From NCBI RefSeq assembly GCF_022374875.2, contig NZ_CP092427.2, positions 372,001-436,000 of the forward strand: 64,000 nt of DNA. Direction: 5' to 3'. This DNA comes from Mycolicibacterium rufum. GTDB taxonomy: Bacteria > Actinomycetota > Actinomycetes > Mycobacteriales > Mycobacteriaceae. Both the position numbers and the translations under genes were made by a program. The notes under the pieces are model-generated. The model was not told where the DNA came from and did no database searches. It saw nothing but the letters and a program-made list of their open reading frames with translations. The number at the start of each line of letters is the position of its first letter. Position 1 is the first letter of the stretch. Positions 1 to 10,771 of this stretch are shown here, piece by piece.

Positions 1-1703
1 CAACCGGTGATCACCGCGCCGTCCTGCGGCCGCCGCCACAACGGGATCGCCTCGATCAGCGGCTCGGAGCTCATGATGACCGCGCACGCGTGCACGCCGG
101 CGTTGCGGACCAGACCCTCGAGTCCCCGCGCGGTCTCGTAGATGGTGCGCACGTCGGGGTCGGTGTCGATGAGGCTGCGGACCTCGGCGGCTTCCTTATA
201 CCGCTCGTGGCTCGGGTCGGTGATACCCGACAGCGGGATGTCCTTGGCCATGATCGGCGGTGGCAGCGCCTTGGTGATCCGGTCGGCGATCGCAAAGCCC
301 GGTTGGCCGTAGTTGACGCGCGCCGAATCCTTCAGCGCGGCTTTGGTCTTGATGGTGCCGAAGGTGATGACCTGGGCGACGCGGTCGCTGCCCCACTTGT
401 TGGCCGCGTAGCGCAGCATCTCACCGCGGCGGCGGTCGTCGAAGTCGATGTCGATGTCGGGCGCCGACGGCCGTTCGGGGTTGAGGAAGCGCTCGAACAG
501 CAGACCGTGCGGAATCGGGTCGATATTGGTGATCCCGAGCGCATAGGCCACCAGTGACCCGGCGGCCGACCCACGGCCCGGGCCGACCCGGATGTCGACG
601 GACTTCGCGTAGTTGATCAGGTCCGCGACGATGAGGAAGTAGGACGGGAAGCCCTTGTCGCAGATGACCTTGATCTCGTACTCGGCGCGCTCCACGTACT
701 CCGGCCCGACCGCCCCCGGGAACCGGCGCTCCAGTCCCGCCATCACCTCGTGGCGCAGCCACGACGCCTGGTCGTGCCCATCGGGCACCGGAAAGATCGG
801 CATCCGGTCCCGGACCGCCCACACGTCGGCGTAGGACTGCACCCGCTCGGCGATCAGCAGCGTCGAATCGCACGCTCCGGGCACCTGGTCGTCCCACAGG
901 GCGCGCATCTCGGCCGCGGACTTGAGGTAGTAGCCGTCGCCGTCGAACTTGAAGCGAGTCGGGTCCGAGAGCGTCTTGCCGGTCTGTACGCACAGCAGCG
1001 CCTCATGGTTGCGCGACGCGTCGCGAGTGACGTAGTGGCAGTCGTTGGTGGCCAGCGGGGGGATGCTCAGCTTCTGCCCGATCTCGAGCAGGCCCTCCCG
1101 GACGCGGCGTTCGATGTCAAGCCCGTGATCCATCAACTCGAGGAAGAAGTTCTCCGGACCGAAGATGTCCCGCCATTTGGCGGCCGCGGCGACCGCCTCC
1201 TCGAAGTGGCCGAGTCGCAGCCGGGTCTGCACCTCGCCGGACGGGCAGCCGGTGGTGGCGATGATGCCTTCGGCGTGCTCGGCGATGATCTCGGCGTCCA
1301 TCCGGGACCACTTGCCGAGCTGACCCTCGAACGAGGCCAGCGACGACAGCTTGAACAGGTTGCGCAGCCCGGTCGCGTTCTCGGCCACCATCGTCATGTG
1401 TGTGTAGGAGCCGCTGCCCGACACGTCGTCGGACTTCTGGCTCGGATCGCCCCACAGCACCCGTTTGGTCTCGAACCGCGACGCCGGCGCGATGTAGGCC
1501 TCGACGCCGATGATCGGGGTGATGCCCGCGTCGGTGGCCGCGTTGTAGAACTCGCTGGCGCCGAACATGTTTCCGTGGTCGGTCATGCCGATCGCGGGCA
1601 TCTCGAGGCGTTGCGCCTCGGCGAGCATCGGCTTGACCTTGGCGGCACCGTCGAGCATCGAGTACTCGGTGTGGTTGTGGAGATGCACGAATGACCCGCT
1701 CAT
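1..1703 (-). CDS. dnaE1: DNA polymerase III alpha subunit, N-terminal part (3' end outside window)
   Basis: Main replicative DNA polymerase of mycobacteria; the frame stays open to the window edge, giving about 567 N-terminal residues of a roughly 1,180-residue protein. The start [15 protein letters not shown] carries the HNHTEYS signature of the PHP domain, which in mycobacterial DnaE1 is the 3'-5' proofreading exonuclease. Further on, [12 protein letters not shown] holds the catalytic aspartates of the C-family palm. No intein is visible in the part present. The ATG is chosen because the protein begins directly with the PHP motif and a -10 box lies just upstream. Corresponds to Rv1547. Confidence 0.97.
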   Translation of the reverse strand, partial: MSGSFVHLHNHTEYSMLDGAAKVKPMLAEAQRLEMPAIGMTDHGNMFGASEFYNAATDAGITPIIGVEAYIAPASRFETKRVLWGDPSQKSDDVSGSGSYTHMTMVAENATGLRNLFKLSSLASFEGQLGKWSRMDAEIIAEHAEGIIATTGCPSGEVQTRLRLGHFEEAVAAAAKWRDIFGPENFFLELMDHGLDIERRVREGLLEIGQKLSIPPLATNDCHYVTRDASRNHEALLCVQTGKTLSDPTRFKFDGDGYYLKSAAEMRALWDDQVPGACDSTLLIAERVQSYADVWAVRDRMPIFPVPDGHDQASWLRHEVMAGLERRFPGAVGPEYVERAEYEIKVICDKGFPSYFLIVADLINYAKSVDIRVGPGRGSAAGSLVAYALGITNIDPIPHGLLFERFLNPERPSAPDIDIDFDDRRRGEMLRYAANKWGSDRVAQVITFGTIKTKAALKDSARVNYGQPGFAIADRITKALPPPIMAKDIPLSGITDPSHERYKEAAEVRSLIDTDPDVRTIYETARGLEGLVRNAGVHACAVIMSSEPLIEAIPLWRRPQDGAVITG

Positions 1704-1712
1704 AGGCAGGCC

Positions 1713-1718
1713 AGTCTA
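1713..1718 (-). promoter_or_regulatory. Candidate -10 box of dnaE1
   Basis: TAGACT (fits TANNNT) lies 9 bases before the dnaE1 ATG, so transcription would begin only a few bases upstream of the start codon, a near-leaderless arrangement. No convincing -35 was seen. Confidence 0.5.
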
Positions 1719-1774
1719 TGGCCGCCCGCCGACAGCGCTCGGCGTGTCGCGGCGCGTGTCTCGGCGACGCCGGA

Positions 1775-2434
1775 TCATGCGTCGACGGGTGCGCCGATCG
1801 GCAATGTCAGCAATCCGTCATCAAAGACCTGTAACAATTGCCTGGCAACGATCGACGCGGTGCCGTCCTCGGCCACGAAGCCGGCGTGGAAGCCCATGCC
1901 CCAGAACAACGACACCAGCATGTCCGCCAGCCCGCGGCTGTCGGCACCCGGCGCCAGTTCACCGCGGCGCTGCGCCGCCTCGGCCAACCCGTCGTAGAAG
2001 TCCCCGATCGCGCACAGCACCCGCTCGGCCGCCGCGCTGCGGCGGGCGCCCCGACGCTGCTCGACCCTGGCCGCGACAAGGAAACGCATGGCAGCCGGAT
2101 CCTCGGCGCACCAGCGCTGAACAGCGGTGGTGAAGGCAATGAGCTGAGCGCGCGGATGCGGCCGGGCCCTGGCCTCGGCCACGCACGCCGCGATCTGGCC
2201 GTGCAGCTGGTCGAGCAGCGTCTCGTAGACCTGCTCGCGAGTGCCGAAGTAGTAGTGCAGCGTCGGCCTGCTCACGCCGGCGCGGGTCGCGATCTGCGCG
2301 AAGGTGGCGGCGGCATATCCGCACTCGGCGATCACATCGCGCGCAGCGCGCAGGATCGTCCGTCGGGTCTGTTCCGAGTCGGCGCCCACCGGGCGGCCGC
2401 GTCCCCGGACAACGGGCGACGTCGCTGGCTCCAC
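1775..2434 (-). CDS. TetR/AcrR family transcriptional regulator
   Basis: 219 residues. The N-terminal third is a typical TetR DNA-binding domain (QTRRTILRAARDVI..., FAQIATRAGVSRPTLHYYFG). The C-terminal two thirds are the variable ligand-binding region, with SLFWGMGFHAGF near the end. It lies 71 bp upstream of dnaE1 on the same strand and downstream of rarD. The GTG start at 2434 is preferred over a TTG two codons earlier because TAACGT sits exactly 6 bases upstream, as in leaderless mRNAs. Ligand and targets cannot be told from sequence; the RarD-type permease just upstream is a possible target. Confidence 0.85.
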   Translation of the reverse strand: MEPATSPVVRGRGRPVGADSEQTRRTILRAARDVIAECGYAAATFAQIATRAGVSRPTLHYYFGTREQVYETLLDQLHGQIAACVAEARARPHPRAQLIAFTTAVQRWCAEDPAAMRFLVAARVEQRRGARRSAAAERVLCAIGDFYDGLAEAAQRRGELAPGADSRGLADMLVSLFWGMGFHAGFVAEDGTASIVARQLLQVFDDGLLTLPIGAPVDA

Positions 2435-2440
2435 GGGCAA

Positions 2441-2446
2441 ACGTTA
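2441..2446 (-). promoter_or_regulatory. -10 box, leaderless promoter of the TetR gene
   Basis: TAACGT on the minus strand followed by six bases (TTGCCC) and then GTG. This is the spacing expected when transcription begins at the start codon; no Shine-Dalgarno sequence is present. Confidence 0.55.
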
Positions 2447-2487
2447 TGACATTGCTGCCAGCCGGTCAATCAGCAAAGGCGCAAAGG

Positions 2488-3378
2488 TCACGCCCGCGAC
2501 AGCTGCGCGGCGCGCCGATCGGCACGCGCGCCGCGCACCGCGTCGACGGTGAACACCAGCAGCGCAATCCAGATCAACGCGAAGCCCAGCCAGCGTGCCG
2601 GGGGCATCGGCTCGTGGCCGACGAGCACTCCCCACGACAGCTGCATCGCCGGCGTCAGATAGAACAGCAGCCCCAGCGTGACCATCCGGAGCCGCTGGGC
2701 GGCCGCGGCGAACAGCAGCAGCGGCAGCGCGGTCAATACGCCGGCCAGCACCATCAGCACCGCATGCCGCGGCCCGTGATCGGTGAACGTCCCGTGCCCG
2801 GTCAGCTGGAGCACCACGACGTAGCCGACCGCGAAGGGCGCCGCCAGCCCGGCCTCCACACCGACGCTGACCCGCGGATCGGTCGGCACCAGCTTCTTCA
2901 CCGCGCCGTACAGCCCGAACGACAGCGCCAGGCCGAGCCCGATCAGCGGCGGCGACCCGACCTCGACGGTCAACACCAGGACAGCGACGATCGCGATCGC
3001 CAGTGCGCCGACCTGCCAGCGGTTCAGGCGCTCCCGAAAGATGATGAGCCCCAGCGCGATCGACACCAGCGGGTTGATGAAGTAGCCCAGCGCCGCGTCG
3101 ACGACGTGGCCGTTGTTGACCGCGTACACGTAGATCAGCCAGTTCACCGAGATCAACGCCGACGCCGCGGTGAGCAGCAGCCACACCCGCCCCGAGATCT
3201 GCCGCAGGTCACCCAGCCGGCGCACCGCGACGACCACGACCACCATCAGCACGAAACTCCAGATGATGCGGTGCGCGAGCACCTCGACCGCGCCTGCGGG
3301 TTTGAGCAGCGGGAAGAACGCCGGGAACAGCCCCCACATGGCGTAGGCGCCGGCCCCGAACAGCAGGCCGGACCTCAC
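2488..3378 (-). CDS. rarD: RarD-type EamA/DMT family permease
   Basis: 296 residues with about ten hydrophobic helices, the EamA drug/metabolite transporter fold; [18 protein letters not shown] at the N-terminus is typical of RarD. Family members move small molecules or amino acids; no substrate is experimentally settled for RarD. The GTG start overlaps the rluD stop (GTGA), so translation is probably coupled to the lspA-rluD transcript. The frame stays open far upstream, antisense-like over rluD, but the RarD homology begins at this GTG. Confidence 0.88.
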   Translation of the reverse strand: MRSGLLFGAGAYAMWGLFPAFFPLLKPAGAVEVLAHRIIWSFVLMVVVVVAVRRLGDLRQISGRVWLLLTAASALISVNWLIYVYAVNNGHVVDAALGYFINPLVSIALGLIIFRERLNRWQVGALAIAIVAVLVLTVEVGSPPLIGLGLALSFGLYGAVKKLVPTDPRVSVGVEAGLAAPFAVGYVVVLQLTGHGTFTDHGPRHAVLMVLAGVLTALPLLLFAAAAQRLRMVTLGLLFYLTPAMQLSWGVLVGHEPMPPARWLGFALIWIALLVFTVDAVRGARADRRAAQLSRA

Positions 3379-4304
3379 AGGCGCTGATCGCGCAGGACGT
3401 CCAGCGCATGCTGCAGATCGGCGGGGTACGGGCTGGTGATCTCCACGCGGCGGCCGTCGGCGGGATGGGCGAACGCGAGAGACCGGGCGTGCAGCCACTG
3501 CCGCTGCAGATCGAGCCGGGCGGCCAGCGTCGGATCCGCGCCGTAGGTGAGGTCGCCGCAGCACGGATGGTGCAGCGCGGCGAAGTGCACCCGGATCTGA
3601 TGGGTGCGGCCCGTCTCGAGGTGGATGTCGAGCAGGCTGGCGGCCTGGTGCGCCTCGAGCGTGTCGTAGTGCGTCACGCTGTTGCGCCCGCCTTCGACGA
3701 CCGCGAACTTCCAGTCGTGCCCGCGGTGCCGGCCGATCGGGGCGTCGATGGTGCCGCTGGACGGATCGGGGTGGCCCTGCACCAGCGCGTGGTAGCGCTT
3801 GTCCACGGTGCGCTGCTTGAACGCCCTCTTCAGCGAGGTGTAGGCCCGCTCGGACAGCGCCACCACCATGACCCCGGACGTGCCGACGTCGAGCCGGTGC
3901 ACGATGCCCTGGCGTTCGTGGATGCCCGACGTGCTGATCCGGAAGCCGGCGGCGGCGAGGCCGCCGAGCACGGTCGGGCCGTGCCAGCCGACGGTGGCGT
4001 GCGCGGCGACGCCGGGCGGTTTGTCGACCGCGACGATGTCGTCGTCGGAGTAGAGGATGCCCATCCCCTCGATCTCCTCGGGCGTGTTCTCGACGGGCGC
4101 GGGCGCCTCGGGCAGCCGCACCTCGAGCCACGCGCCGGCGGTGAGCTTGTCGGACTTGCCCGCCGGGGAGCCGTCGAGGTCGACACCACCGTCTTCGGCC
4201 AGGGCCGCCGCCGCCGTCCGGGACAGCCCCAGCAGCCGCGACAGGCCCGCGTCGACGCGCATGCCGGCCAGCCCCTCGGGAACGGGCATCGACCGGGTCG
4301 TCAT
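3375..4304 (-). CDS. rluD: RluA/RluD-family ribosomal RNA pseudouridine synthase
   Basis: 309 residues. An N-terminal S4-like RNA-binding segment (about 10-65) is followed by the pseudouridine synthase domain with the catalytic motif HRLDVGTSG (nucleophile Asp139) and downstream RTHQIRVH. It isomerises uridines in structured RNA, by family most likely large-subunit rRNA; exact sites are not predictable. The ATG overlaps the lspA stop (ATGA) and the stop overlaps the rarD GTG. The lspA-rluD pair is conserved in many actinobacteria; here it matches Rv1539-Rv1540. Confidence 0.93.
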   Translation of the reverse strand: MTTRSMPVPEGLAGMRVDAGLSRLLGLSRTAAAALAEDGGVDLDGSPAGKSDKLTAGAWLEVRLPEAPAPVENTPEEIEGMGILYSDDDIVAVDKPPGVAAHATVGWHGPTVLGGLAAAGFRISTSGIHERQGIVHRLDVGTSGVMVVALSERAYTSLKRAFKQRTVDKRYHALVQGHPDPSSGTIDAPIGRHRGHDWKFAVVEGGRNSVTHYDTLEAHQAASLLDIHLETGRTHQIRVHFAALHHPCCGDLTYGADPTLAARLDLQRQWLHARSLAFAHPADGRRVEITSPYPADLQHALDVLRDQRL

Positions 4305-4894
4305 CGGTCCTCGCCGCCGTCGGGCCGGCGCCTCCCCGTGGTGTCGAAGTCGTAGCCGAACAGCGACAGCACCACCAGCAGGATCGCGCCGCCGACCACC
4401 GACGGGTCGGCCACGTTGAACACCGGCCACCACCCGATGGAGAGGAAGTCGACGACGTGGCCGCGCAGCGGACCCGGCGACCGGAAGAAGCGGTCCACCA
4501 GGTTGCCCATCGCTCCGCCCAGGATCATCCCGAGGCCCACCGCCCACCACGGCGACACCAGCCGTCGGCCCATCCAGATGATGCCGATGACGACGCCGGT
4601 GGCGACCAGCGTCAGCACCCACGTGTAGCCGGTCGCCATCGAGAACGCAGCCCCGGAGTTGCGCACCAGCGTCCAGGTCACGGTGTCGCCGATGATCGAC
4701 ACCGGCTGGCCGGGGGTCAGCAGCTTGACCGCGAGCACCTTGGTGACGATGTCGGCCACGAGCACCACACCCGCCACGGTGAGCAGGAGGCGCAGCCGGC
4801 GTCGCGGCGACCCGCCGGCCGCCGGGTCGACGGCGGGCTCGCCGGTCGCCGGTTCGGCGGGGCTCGATGATTCGTCAGTCACGCCGACCATCAT
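4301..4894 (-). CDS. lspA: Lipoprotein signal peptidase (signal peptidase II)
   Basis: 197 residues. After a disordered, acidic N-terminal extension typical of mycobacterial LspA come four transmembrane helices. Conserved blocks are [15 protein letters not shown] and FNVADPSVV; Asp134 and Asp163 are the catalytic aspartyl pair. It cleaves the signal peptide of diacylglyceryl-modified prolipoproteins in the inner membrane. First gene of lspA-rluD-rarD, divergent from ansA with only 29 bp between starts. ATG, ATG and GTG codons cluster within 13 bp, so the exact start is uncertain by a few residues. Confidence 0.95.
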   Translation of the reverse strand: MMVGVTDESSSPAEPATGEPAVDPAAGGSPRRRLRLLLTVAGVVLVADIVTKVLAVKLLTPGQPVSIIGDTVTWTLVRNSGAAFSMATGYTWVLTLVATGVVIGIIWMGRRLVSPWWAVGLGMILGGAMGNLVDRFFRSPGPLRGHVVDFLSIGWWPVFNVADPSVVGGAILLVVLSLFGYDFDTTGRRRPDGGEDR

Positions 4895-4923
4895 CCCAGG
4901 CGCGGTGATGCAGAATTCCAGCC

Positions 4924-5820
4924 ATGGGCCGCCTCGTCGTCATCGCCACCGGCGGCACCATCTCGACCAGTGCCGACGCCGACGGCGTCAAACGCCCCAC
5001 CCGGTCGGGCGCCGACCTCACCGCGGGCCTCGACGTGGAGGTCATCGAGGCGATGCGCGTGGACAGTTCGCAAATGACCCCGGCCGACTGGGACGCGGTC
5101 GCCGCGGCGGTGGCCGGGGCCGCCGGAACCGGTGACGTCGACGGTGTGGTCGTCACGCACGGCACCGACACCATGGAGGAGACGGCGCTGTGGCTGGCGC
5201 TCACCTACGACGGCGCGGCACCCGTCGTGCTGACCGGCGCCCAGCGCAGCGCCGACGACCCCGACGCCGACGGGCCCGCCAACCTGCGGCAGGCGCTGAC
5301 GGTGGCGGCTGACCCGGGTTCGCGCGGCGCCGGCGTGGTGGTCGCGTTCGCCGGGGAGGTGTTCCAGGCGCTGGGGCTGGCCAAGGTCAGCACGACCGGT
5401 CGGCAGAGTTTCACGGGCCGGCCGCCCGGATCGGACCGGCCGTTCCTCGGCCGGTTGAGCGCCGCCGACGCGCCGCGGGTCGACATCATCGCGGCCTACC
5501 CCGGCGCGGACTCCACTGCGCTGGACGCATGTGTGGCCGCCGGCGCGCGCGGCGTCGTGCTCGAGGCCCTGGGTGCGGGCAACGCGGGCGCCGCCCTGAT
5601 CGACGGCGTGTCCCGGCACTGCGCGGCCGGTGTCGCGGTGGTGGTCTCGACACGGGTGCCCGGGGGGCGGGTCAGCCCCGGGTACGGGCCGGGACGCGAA
5701 CTGATGGACGCCGGTGCGGTGGTGGCGCCGACGCTGCGCCCGCCGCAGGCGCGGGTGCTGCTGCTCGCGGCGCTGGCCGCCGGGTCACCGGCCGGGGAGA
5801 TCTTCACCTGCTGGGGCTGA
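4924..5820 (+). CDS. ansA: L-asparaginase, type I-like
   Basis: 298 residues. Both asparaginase signatures are present: ATGGTIS near residue 8 (first catalytic Thr12) and [11 protein letters not shown] around 78-88 (second catalytic Thr-Asp pair). It hydrolyses asparagine to aspartate and ammonia. No signal peptide, so probably cytoplasmic. Divergent from lspA; its 3' end overlaps the convergent dinB by 36 bp. Corresponds to Rv1538c. Confidence 0.94.
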   Translation: MGRLVVIATGGTISTSADADGVKRPTRSGADLTAGLDVEVIEAMRVDSSQMTPADWDAVAAAVAGAAGTGDVDGVVVTHGTDTMEETALWLALTYDGAAPVVLTGAQRSADDPDADGPANLRQALTVAADPGSRGAGVVVAFAGEVFQALGLAKVSTTGRQSFTGRPPGSDRPFLGRLSAADAPRVDIIAAYPGADSTALDACVAAGARGVVLEALGAGNAGAALIDGVSRHCAAGVAVVVSTRVPGGRVSPGYGPGRELMDAGAVVAPTLRPPQARVLLLAALAAGSPAGEIFTCWG

Positions 5821-7173
5821 CGGCTCGCGGCCCATCGCCTCGACGTAGTCCGGCCAGTCCAGGCTGTCCACCGGATTCGCCCGGGCCAGCGCGGGGTCGT
5901 CGACGGCGAACGTGCGTGCCGCGCCGGGTCCTGACGCCCGCGTCTCGAACCGGACGGTCATCACCCCGTGCCCGGCACCCTGCACCCAGCCGTGCCCGTG
6001 CGCGGTGTGACGGACGTCGTCGCCGACCCGCCACGCCGGTGCGGCGGCCGCGACGTCGGACAGGGTGGCCGGCACGCCCGCGTCGGAGGTCTCCTCCATG
6101 GCCAGGTCGGGGTCGGCGAACAGCGGCTCCTGGCGCACCTCGGTCAGACCCGAGAAGCCCACGCCGACAAGGCGAACCGGACCGATGTCGACCGGGTCGA
6201 GCAGCAACTTGCGGGCGGTGCCGATGAGCGTCGCCGCCTCGGTGGTGGCGTAGGGCAGCGTCGCCGAGCGGGTCAGGGTGCTCATGTCGGAGCGTTTGAG
6301 TTTGACGGTGATGGTGCGCGCCCCCCTGCCGTCCTTCTCCAGCCGCCGGTGCGCGTGGTCGCCGATCGGACCGATCGCCTCCCGCAACTGGGCCAGGGTG
6401 ATCAGGTCCTCGGCGAACGTCGACTCGGCGCTGATCTGTTTGGCCGGCGCGTTCTCGGCCACCGGCCGGTCGTCGATCCCCCGGGCCAGGCGGTGCAGCG
6501 CCGGCCCGACCGTCGCGCCGAGGATGTCGGCGACCTCGGGTTCGGTGAGCGCGGCCAGCGCGCCGATGGTCTCGATGCCCAGTCGGTGCAGCTTGTCCTC
6601 GGCCACGGGGCCGATGCCCCACAGCCGCCGCACCGGCAGCGCGGCCAGCAGCGCCGATTCCTCGTCGCGGGGGACGACGCGCACCCCGTCGGGTTTGGCC
6701 AGCCCCGAGCCGATCTTGGCGATCTGCTTGCCCGAGCCCGCCCCCACCGAGGCGGTCAGCCCCGTCACCTCGCGGACATCGGCCCGCAACCGCTCACAGA
6801 ACGCGGTCACCTGCGCGGGCGTGGCGCCCGCAAGCTCGACGGGCTCGCCGAACGCCTCGTCGTACGAGAGCTGTTCCAGCACCGGCACTCTCGCCCGCAC
6901 CGTGTCGAACACCCGGCGGCTGGCCAGCCCGTAGACCACGCCACGCGGCGGCAGCACCACCGCGCCCGCCCCGACCAGCCGGCGGGCCTGGTGCATCGGC
7001 ATCGCCGAGCGCGCGCCGAACACGCGGGCCTCGTAGCTCGCCCCGGCCACCACACCGCGCCCGCCGAGGCCGCCGACGAGCACGGGCCTGCCGCGCAGCG
7101 TCGGCCGCGTCAACTGCTCGACCGACGCGAAGAACGCGTCCATGTCCAGGTGCAGGACCCATCGCGCGCCCAC
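5785..7173 (-). CDS. dinB: DNA polymerase IV, Y-family
   Basis: 462 residues. Begins with the Y-family motif [15 protein letters not shown] (metal-binding aspartates); SYDEAF holds the second acidic pair. Then come the helix-hairpin-helix thumb ([16 protein letters not shown]) and the little finger. It performs translesion synthesis. The C-terminal extension after about 350 is longer than in E. coli DinB, as in the mycobacterial DinB1/DinX type (Rv1537); I did not find a confident clamp-binding motif. The GTG at 7173 is chosen because the domain begins there and TACAGT lies 7 bases upstream. Confidence 0.94.
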   Translation of the reverse strand: MGARWVLHLDMDAFFASVEQLTRPTLRGRPVLVGGLGGRGVVAGASYEARVFGARSAMPMHQARRLVGAGAVVLPPRGVVYGLASRRVFDTVRARVPVLEQLSYDEAFGEPVELAGATPAQVTAFCERLRADVREVTGLTASVGAGSGKQIAKIGSGLAKPDGVRVVPRDEESALLAALPVRRLWGIGPVAEDKLHRLGIETIGALAALTEPEVADILGATVGPALHRLARGIDDRPVAENAPAKQISAESTFAEDLITLAQLREAIGPIGDHAHRRLEKDGRGARTITVKLKRSDMSTLTRSATLPYATTEAATLIGTARKLLLDPVDIGPVRLVGVGFSGLTEVRQEPLFADPDLAMEETSDAGVPATLSDVAAAAPAWRVGDDVRHTAHGHGWVQGAGHGVMTVRFETRASGPGAARTFAVDDPALARANPVDSLDWPDYVEAMGREPSAPAGEDLPGR

Positions 7174-7180
7174 ACCGCCG

Positions 7181-7186
7181 ACTGTA
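7181..7186 (-). promoter_or_regulatory. -10 box, leaderless promoter of dinB
   Basis: TACAGT on the minus strand, then seven bases, then the dinB GTG. It sits inside the 24-bp gap between the divergent dinB and S4-protein start codons. No LexA-type SOS box was recognised next to it. Confidence 0.5.
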
Positions 7187-7197
7187 GGCGGGCTAGC

Positions 7198-7413
7198 GTG
7201 GCGGACGTGCACGACGTACCGATCCGCGACGAGACGATCCGGCTGGGCCAGTTCCTCAAACTGGCGAACCTGCTCGACAGCGGCGCCGACGCCAAGGAGG
7301 CCATCGCCGACGGGCGGGTCCGGGTCAACGACGAGGTCGAGACGCGACGGGGCCGGCAGCTGCGCAGCGGCGACGTGGTCACCTTCGCCGGGCAGAGCGC
7401 CCGGGTCGGCTGA
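7198..7413 (+). CDS. Small S4-domain RNA-binding protein
   Basis: 71 residues (GTG start) consisting almost wholly of one S4 fold: [20 protein letters not shown], then [27 protein letters not shown]. Single-domain S4 proteins of this type (YaaA/RlbA-like) are small cytoplasmic RNA binders, some linked to ribosome quality control or assembly. Here it lies between dinB (divergent, 24 bp) and ileS (convergent, 3 bp). The start codon follows from alignment to the family; the frame is open much further upstream only as antisense to dinB. Confidence 0.85.
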   Translation: MADVHDVPIRDETIRLGQFLKLANLLDSGADAKEAIADGRVRVNDEVETRRGRQLRSGDVVTFAGQSARVG

Positions 7414-7416
7414 CCG

Positions 7417-10400
7417 TCAGACCTTGGCGATGCTGGCGCGTACCCCGTCGCCGATCGCCACTCCCTCCGGCAGCGCGTCCGTCGCGACGAACGAGAAGTC
7501 GGTGGCGAGGATCTCGCCGGCGATCAGCTCGGCGTGCCTACGCGCCCACGGCTCCTTGTCCGCGGGCACTTCGAGTACCACCGCGATCCGATCGGAGACG
7601 TCCAGGCCCGTCGCCTTGCGCAGGTCCTGCAGCTCCCTGATCCGGTCCTTGGCCCAACCCTCCGCCTCGAGTTCCTCGGTGAGCGTGCCGTCGAGCACCA
7701 CCAGACCGGCACCCTCGGGCAACGCCGCGGTCCACTCCGGGTCGGCGGCCACCAGCTTGGAGGTGAACTCCTCGGGCAGCAGCGTCGCCGGTCCGGCACT
7801 GAGCGTGCCGTCCGCATTGAGGACGCCCTCCCCCGCCTTCACGGCCTTGATCGCGGCCTGCACGTCCTTGCCGATGCGGGGTCCCGCCGCGCGGGCGTTG
7901 ACCGCCAGCTCGAAGCGGCCGTGCGCGGCGATGTCGTCGGTGAGCTCGACGGCCTTGACGTTGAGTTCGTCGGCGATCAGGTCGCGGTAGGGCGCCAGGC
8001 GCTGCGGATCATCAACCGCCACCGTCAGTTTCAGCAGCGGCAGGCGCACCCGCAGCTTCTTGGCCTTGCGCACCGACGAGCCCACCGAGGTGACCTCGCG
8101 CACCAGGTCCATGTCGGCGACCAACTGCGGGTCCGCGGGCAGCGACCCCTCCTCGGGCCAGTCCGTCAGGTGCACCGAGCGCTCACCTGTGAGATCCCGC
8201 CAGATCCGCTCGGCGGTGAGCGGCAGCAGCGGCGCCGCCAGCCGGCTGGTCACCTCCAGCACGGTGTGCAGGGTGTCGATCGCGTCGCGGTCCTCCTCCC
8301 AGAACCGCGAACGTGACCGTCGCACATACCAGTTCGTCAGCGCCTCGGTGAACTGCCGCAGCTGGTCGCACGCCACCGAGATGTCGCAGACGTCCAGGGA
8401 TGCGGTGAGGTCGTCGCGCAGCGCCGCGAGCTTGGCCAGGATGTAGCGGTCCAGCACGTGGGGCGAGTCGGTGCGCCAGGTGCCCTTCTCGGGCGCGTAC
8501 AGCGCCAGGAACGCATACGCGTTCCACAGCGGGAGCAGCACCTGCCGCACCCCCTCGCGGATGCCCTGCTCGGTGACCACCAGGTTGCCGCCGCGCAGGA
8601 TCGGCGATGCCATCAGGAACCAGCGCATCGCATCCGAGCCGTCCCGGTCGAACACCTCGGTGACATCGGGATAGTTGCGCAGCGACTTGCTCATCTTCTG
8701 TCCGTCGTTGCCGAGCACGATGCCGTGGCTGACGCACGTCCGGAACGCCGGGCGGTCGAACAGGGCGGTCGCGAGGACGTGCAGCGTGTAGAACCAGCCG
8801 CGGGTCTGGCCGATGTACTCGACGATGAAGTCCCCCGGGAAGTGCGACTCGAACCATGCGGAGTTCTCGAACGGATAGTGCACCTGCCCGTAGGGCATCG
8901 AGCCCGAGTCGAACCAGACGTCGAAGACGTCCTCGATGCGCCGCATCGTCGAACGGCCGGTCGGATCGTCGGGGTTGGGCCGGGTCAGTTCGTCGATGTA
9001 GGGCCGGTGCAGGTTGTCCGGCCGCACCCCGAAGTCGCGCTCGATCTCGTCGAGGCTGCCGTACACGTCGACACGCGGATAGGCGGGGTCATCGGACTTC
9101 CACACCGGAATCGGGCTGCCCCAGTAGCGGTTCCGGGAGATCGACCAGTCCCGGGCACCGGCCAGCCACTTGCCGAACTGGCCGTCCTTGACGTGCTCGG
9201 GGTACCAGGTGATCTCCTGGTTCAGCTCGACCATCCGGTCCCGGATCTCGCTGACCTTGATGAACCACGACGACACCGCGCGATAGATCAGCGGGTTGCG
9301 GCAGCGCCAGCAATGCGGATAGGAGTGCTCGTAGCTGTCGTGGCGCAGCAGCACGGCGCCGTTGATCCCCGCGGAGCCGGTGCCGCTCTTCAGGTCCCGG
9401 ATGATGTGCGGATTGGCCTCGAACACGTGCTGTCCCGCGTAGTCGGGCACGGTCGCGTCGAAGCGACCCCGGGCGTCGACGGGGGTGACGGCCTCGATTC
9501 CGGCGGCCATGGCGGTCGCCATGTCGTCCTCGCCGTAGGCGGGCGACATGTGCACCAGGCCGGTACCGTCCTCGGTGCTGACGAAGTCGCCGGGCAGCAC
9601 CCGAAACGCGTTGGGCGAGTCCATGAAATACGGGAACGGCGGCGCGTAGGTGACGTCGAGGAGTTCCCGGCCGGTGTAGGTCGCGACGACCTCCGGCTCG
9701 TCACCGAGCTCGCGGGCGTAGGCGCCCAGCCGGGCCTCGGCGAGCACGTAGCGCCGCCCGTCGTTCTCGACGACGACGTAGGTCACCTCGGTGTTCACGG
9801 CGACGGCTTGGTTGGACGGCAGGGTCCACGGCGTCGTCGTCCAGATGAGCAGGTAAGCGCCGGACAGCTCGGCCAGCGGCCCGCCGGTGATGCGGTAGCC
9901 GACGGTCAGCGCCGGGTCCTGCCTGCTCTGGTAGACGTCGTCGTCCATCCGCAGCTCATGGCTGGACAGGGGGGTCTCGTCGTTCCAGCAGTACGGCAGC
10001 ACCCGGTAGCCCTCGTAGGCCAGCCCTTTGTCCCACAGCTGCTTGAACGCCCAGAGCACCGACTCCATGAACCCCAGGTCGAGGGTCTTGTAGTCGTTGT
10101 CGAAGTCCACCCAGCGCGCCTGCCGGGTGACGTAGCTGCGCCATTCGCCGGTGTACTTCAGCACTGACGCCCGGCACGCGTCGTTGAACTTCTCGATGCC
10201 GAGTTCCTCGATCTGCGCCTTGCTGGTGATGCCGAGCTGGCGCTGCACCTCGAGCTCGGCGGGCAGGCCGTGGGTGTCCCAGCCGAAGCGGCGATCCACC
10301 TTGTAGCCGCGCATCGTGCGGTAGCGGGGCACGATGTCCTTGACGTAGCCGGTCAACAGGTGGCCGTAGTGCGGCAGGCCGTTGGCGAACGGCGGGCCGT

Positions 10401-10542
10401 CGTAGAACACGTACTCGGGGGCGCCGTCGCGGCGCGCGATGCTCGCCCGGAACGTGTCGTCGCGGTCCCAGTAGTCGAGGACCTCGAGTTCCAGACTCGG
10501 GAAGTCGGGCGATCCACTCGCCGGCTTGGGGTAGGCGCTCAC
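7417..10542 (-). CDS. ileS: Isoleucyl-tRNA synthetase
   Basis: 1,041 residues, the length of the mycobacterial enzyme. The class I signatures are PHYGHLLTG (HIGH equivalent) near residue 60 and [10 protein letters not shown] (KMSKS loop); the CP1 editing domain lies between them, and an anticodon-binding domain and eukaryotic-like C-terminal extension follow. It charges tRNA-Ile and edits valine. The GTG start is preceded by AGGAG at 10553-10557. Expression is controlled by the T-box leader immediately upstream. Corresponds to Rv1536. Confidence 0.97.
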   Translation of the reverse strand: MSAYPKPASGSPDFPSLELEVLDYWDRDDTFRASIARRDGAPEYVFYDGPPFANGLPHYGHLLTGYVKDIVPRYRTMRGYKVDRRFGWDTHGLPAELEVQRQLGITSKAQIEELGIEKFNDACRASVLKYTGEWRSYVTRQARWVDFDNDYKTLDLGFMESVLWAFKQLWDKGLAYEGYRVLPYCWNDETPLSSHELRMDDDVYQSRQDPALTVGYRITGGPLAELSGAYLLIWTTTPWTLPSNQAVAVNTEVTYVVVENDGRRYVLAEARLGAYARELGDEPEVVATYTGRELLDVTYAPPFPYFMDSPNAFRVLPGDFVSTEDGTGLVHMSPAYGEDDMATAMAAGIEAVTPVDARGRFDATVPDYAGQHVFEANPHIIRDLKSGTGSAGINGAVLLRHDSYEHSYPHCWRCRNPLIYRAVSSWFIKVSEIRDRMVELNQEITWYPEHVKDGQFGKWLAGARDWSISRNRYWGSPIPVWKSDDPAYPRVDVYGSLDEIERDFGVRPDNLHRPYIDELTRPNPDDPTGRSTMRRIEDVFDVWFDSGSMPYGQVHYPFENSAWFESHFPGDFIVEYIGQTRGWFYTLHVLATALFDRPAFRTCVSHGIVLGNDGQKMSKSLRNYPDVTEVFDRDGSDAMRWFLMASPILRGGNLVVTEQGIREGVRQVLLPLWNAYAFLALYAPEKGTWRTDSPHVLDRYILAKLAALRDDLTASLDVCDISVACDQLRQFTEALTNWYVRRSRSRFWEEDRDAIDTLHTVLEVTSRLAAPLLPLTAERIWRDLTGERSVHLTDWPEEGSLPADPQLVADMDLVREVTSVGSSVRKAKKLRVRLPLLKLTVAVDDPQRLAPYRDLIADELNVKAVELTDDIAAHGRFELAVNARAAGPRIGKDVQAAIKAVKAGEGVLNADGTLSAGPATLLPEEFTSKLVAADPEWTAALPEGAGLVVLDGTLTEELEAEGWAKDRIRELQDLRKATGLDVSDRIAVVLEVPADKEPWARRHAELIAGEILATDFSFVATDALPEGVAIGDGVRASIAKV

Positions 10543-10547
10543 GGCGT

Positions 10548-10740
10548 CGGTTCTCCTGTGCCAGTTCCAGGCACGGGGACGACGTCGCGCCTCGCGCGAG
10601 CGCCGCGGTACCACCCCGCTTGCGTACCTGCGGTACGCCGCTCAACTCCGGGCTGTGACGGGCCCACCCGTTCGGGTCTAGTGAGCGCGCGGTGCGCGCC
10701 GTTCTTCCGAAGGCTCCCCGGTGATGGCCGGATCGGCGCC
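10548..10740 (-). promoter_or_regulatory. Isoleucine T-box riboswitch, translational type, upstream of ileS
   Basis: On the minus strand the leader has a short stem I carrying an AUC (Ile) specifier at 10725-10723. A conserved T-box stretch, GGGGTGGTACCGCGG at 10617-10603, follows; its UGGU bulge would pair with the ACCA end of uncharged tRNA-Ile. A hairpin GTGCC/GGCAC (10574-10558) lies directly against the AGGAG Shine-Dalgarno (10557-10553), and two extra C-G pairs could hide it. There is no terminator with a U-run, so control should be at translation, as known for actinobacterial ileS T-boxes with ultrashort stem I. Confidence 0.92.
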
Positions 10741-10771
10741 AGTGGCCCACAGTCTAGCGGGCCGCGGAACG

